Program-made: the position numbers and the translations under genes
In this document: one piece after another, positions 62,251 to 64,000 of the stretch
How the letters are laid out: every line of letters begins with the position of its first letter
How positions within the stretch are numbered: the first letter of the stretch is position 1
Assembly: GCF_029835735.1 (NCBI RefSeq)
Contig: NZ_JAOEAL010000001.1
Coordinates: forward strand, 620,001 to 684,000
Length of the DNA stretch: 64,000 nucleotides
Direction: 5' to 3'
DNA from: Shewanella sp. GD04112
Lineage (GTDB): Bacteria; Pseudomonadota; Gammaproteobacteria; Enterobacterales; Shewanellaceae
Notes under the pieces: model-generated
Seen by the model: the letters and a program-made list of their open reading frames with translations, nothing else
What the model was told of the DNA's origin: nothing
Database searches by the model: none

Positions 62251-63750
62251 ATGGCACAAGATTTATCGAGTTTACCCACAGCGCTTTATACGCAGCAGCA
62301 GGTGAGAGCCGCCGAACTGCTCGCTGCTTCAGAAGGGGAAACCACTTTATATCAATTAGTTGAACGTGCTGGGCGGGCGGCATTTGAGTGTTTTACTCAA
62401 CAGCGTGAACGGCATCCTCAGCTTGAAGGAATGCCTTTACTGGTATTAGCGGGTAGCGGCAATAATGGCGCCGATGCGCTTGTTTGCGCGCGCCTAGCCT
62501 TAGAAGCAGGACATCAGGTCAAGGTTTATTTGCTCAAGACACAAGGCACTGCAGAGTTCGAGCATGCACTTTCTGCCTATCTTAACCAGGGCGGTGTTAT
62601 CGATTCCCCCAATATCGAAGCGATACAGCAGGCGCCAGTCATTATCGATGGGCTACTGGGCACGGGAGTGAAGGGCGCCGTGCGTGAGGATATTGCTGCA
62701 CTGATCCATGCCGTCAATCAGAGTGAGGCTTGGGTGCTGAGTTTAGATCTGCCTTCGGGGATCGTTGCCGATACTGGCGTTGCCCTTTACGTCGCCGTGA
62801 TGGCGGATGTCACTCTGTGCTTTGGAGGGTTAAAGCAGGGGCTTTTGACCAGTAAGGCGAGACACCACTGTGGCCATTTGACCTTTGCCGATCTGGGATT
62901 AACGCCTTTTTTCGATGCTGAGAATGCAACGCGAGTCGGCGGTGAAATGTTAAAAAGCCATTTTGCCGCAAGAGCACGGGACAGCCACAAGGGGCAATCG
63001 GGTAAGGTAACGCTGATCGGTGGTGACTTTGGTATGGCGGGAGCCATTCGCCTCGCTAGTGAAGCCTGTTTACGTGCGGGCGCCGGATTGGTGACTGTGA
63101 TCAGTAGGCCTGAACATCAATTAACAGTGAATGTCTCGCGCCCCGAATTGATGTTTTGGGGCTGTGAACTGGTTGATATGGAAGTCTATCTGCGCCTAGG
63201 TTGGGCACAGGTGGTGGTACTTGGCCCCGGTTTAGGAAAACACGATTGGGGTTATAACTTGTTTAAAGCCGCGGGCTTAAGCGATAAACCCTGTGTGCTC
63301 GATGCCGATGCTCTAAATCTATTGAGTCAAGAACCGCGCAGGCAAACTAACTGGGTACTCACGCCCCATCCTGGGGAAGCTGCACGGCTCTTAGGATGCA
63401 GTGTCGCCGATATTGAGCAGGATAGATTCGCTGCCGTGCGTGCCCTGCAGCAAAAATATGGTGGCGTGGTGCTGCTAAAAGGTGCGGGTACTGTCATTTT
63501 TGATGGAAAACAGATGGTCGTGGCACCTGTTGGAAATCCGGGGCTTGCGAGTGGTGGGTGCGGCGATGTGTTATCTGGTATTATAGGCGCACTTATGGCT
63601 CAAGGAATGGATAACATGCAGGCGACCGTTGTTGGGGTTGTCGTTCATGGCTGCGCGGCGGATCTGGCTGCAGTGCAGGGTGAGCGGGGCATGTTAGCCA
63701 GCGATTTGATGCCTTTTATTCGCCAATTAGTAAATAGTGATTTACTCTAG
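62251..63750 (+). CDS. nnr: bifunctional NAD(P)H-hydrate epimerase / ADP-dependent dehydratase
   Basis: 499 aa. The N-terminal YjeF_N epimerase domain (LVLAGSGNNGADALVCARL, IIDGLLGTGVKG, SLDLPSGI) is fused to the C-terminal YjeF_C kinase-like dehydratase (GQSGKVTLIGGDFGMAGAIRLAS, CVLDADALNLL, TPHPGEAARLLG, GNPGLASGGCGDVLSGIIGALM). Together they repair damaged NADHX. The ATG at 62251 follows AGGAG. It precedes tsaE as in E. coli. Confidence 0.95.
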   Translation: MAQDLSSLPTALYTQQQVRAAELLAASEGETTLYQLVERAGRAAFECFTQQRERHPQLEGMPLLVLAGSGNNGADALVCARLALEAGHQVKVYLLKTQGTAEFEHALSAYLNQGGVIDSPNIEAIQQAPVIIDGLLGTGVKGAVREDIAALIHAVNQSEAWVLSLDLPSGIVADTGVALYVAVMADVTLCFGGLKQGLLTSKARHHCGHLTFADLGLTPFFDAENATRVGGEMLKSHFAARARDSHKGQSGKVTLIGGDFGMAGAIRLASEACLRAGAGLVTVISRPEHQLTVNVSRPELMFWGCELVDMEVYLRLGWAQVVVLGPGLGKHDWGYNLFKAAGLSDKPCVLDADALNLLSQEPRRQTNWVLTPHPGEAARLLGCSVADIEQDRFAAVRALQQKYGGVVLLKGAGTVIFDGKQMVVAPVGNPGLASGGCGDVLSGIIGALMAQGMDNMQATVVGVVVHGCAADLAAVQGERGMLASDLMPFIRQLVNSDLL

Positions 63751-63759
63751 GCGCTGTAA

Positions 63760-63792
63760 AACTTAAGCGCAGGACATTCCCGCGCTTAAGTT
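63760..63792. terminator. hairpin between nnr and tsaE
   Basis: An 11-bp perfect inverted repeat AACTTAAGCGC / GCGCTTAAGTT over 11 nt. No T-run follows, so it is more likely an RNA-processing or attenuation hairpin within the operon than a full terminator. Confidence 0.55.
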
Positions 63793-63829
63793 GCCTCCTC
63801 CATCCATAACAGCAGTGATAAAAGCGGAA

Positions 63830-64000
63830 ATGACAGAGTTAACCTTTCAATTAAATAACGAAGACGAGACTATTGCGGTTGGGCAAAAATTGGCCCGCCA
63901 TATTCAAGCGCCTTTGACTCTGTATTTGACGGGGGATTTAGGGGCGGGTAAAACCACTCTGAGCCGCGGGTTAATCCAAGGATTGGGGCATAAAGGAGCG
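63830..64000 (+). CDS. tsaE: tRNA t6A biosynthesis ATPase TsaE (5' part)
   Basis: The first 57 codons of TsaE (YjeE). Walker A is seen in TGDLGAGKTTLSRGL. With TsaB and TsaD it helps make t6A37 in ANN-decoding tRNAs. It begins 79 bp after nnr and runs off the right edge. Confidence 0.92.
   Translation, partial: MTELTFQLNNEDETIAVGQKLARHIQAPLTLYLTGDLGAGKTTLSRGLIQGLGHKGA

Overview
The window is chromosomal DNA of a gammaproteobacterium, almost certainly a Shewanella close to the S. oneidensis / MR-4 / MR-7 group. The protein types, the moderate GC content, the density of c-di-GMP and two-component genes, and the block mscM-psd-rsgA-orn-tRNA-Gly-nnr-tsaE (syntenic with the E. coli yjeP-yjeE region) all point there. 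The genus call is inference from memory; no search was run. I see no rRNA, prophage, integrase, insertion sequence with a transposase, or CRISPR array. The only mobile-looking item is a ~312-bp element with 22-bp terminal inverted repeats and no ORF (18384-18695).

Left part (1-18200): an RcsF-like lipoprotein, a MATCAP/DUF1704 metallopeptidase, a sensor-domain membrane protein, and a signalling operon (CHASE-PAS histidine kinase, Rcp1-like receiver, REC-GGDEF-EAL protein). Then follow RimK, a TorF-type porin, the nucleoid protein HU, a tandem receiver protein whose first receiver lacks its phospho-acceptor, several small exported or membrane proteins, an EAL-CBS-GGDEF protein, a TraB/GumN protein and the tRNA-modifying enzyme CmoM.

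Middle part (18200-39500): the inverted-repeat element, a MaoC-like dehydratase, an aldo/keto reductase, formate-tetrahydrofolate ligase and an MscS channel. Next is a zinc-type locus (small Cys/His protein, His-rich outer-membrane barrel, substrate-binding protein, permease) with no ATPase gene. It is followed by PlsC, RraB, a diguanylate cyclase paired with a REC-CheC protein, a crotonase preceded by a FadR-like operator, a DUF3530 protein, RapA, and a PIN-PhoH protein preceded by a Pho-box-like direct repeat.

Right part (39500-64000): a large hybrid histidine kinase, a secreted zinc metalloprotease, a Ser/Thr-type kinase with an unrecognised C-terminal half, Tpm, Bfd behind a Fur-box-like site, a PAS chemoreceptor, a D-2-hydroxyacid dehydrogenase and UgpQ. 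The conserved mscM-(EamA)-psd-rsgA / orn block comes next, then an array of four intact tRNA-Gly(GCC) genes with two decayed copies, a small helical protein, nnr, and the start of tsaE, which runs off the window.

Most of the window is housekeeping and signalling. The best leads are the inverted-repeat element, the tRNA-Gly array with its decayed members, the kinase with a novel C-terminal region, the DGC/REC-CheC pair, the receiver pair with one dead receiver, and the operator-like sites (Pho, FadR, Fur) that make direct regulatory predictions.
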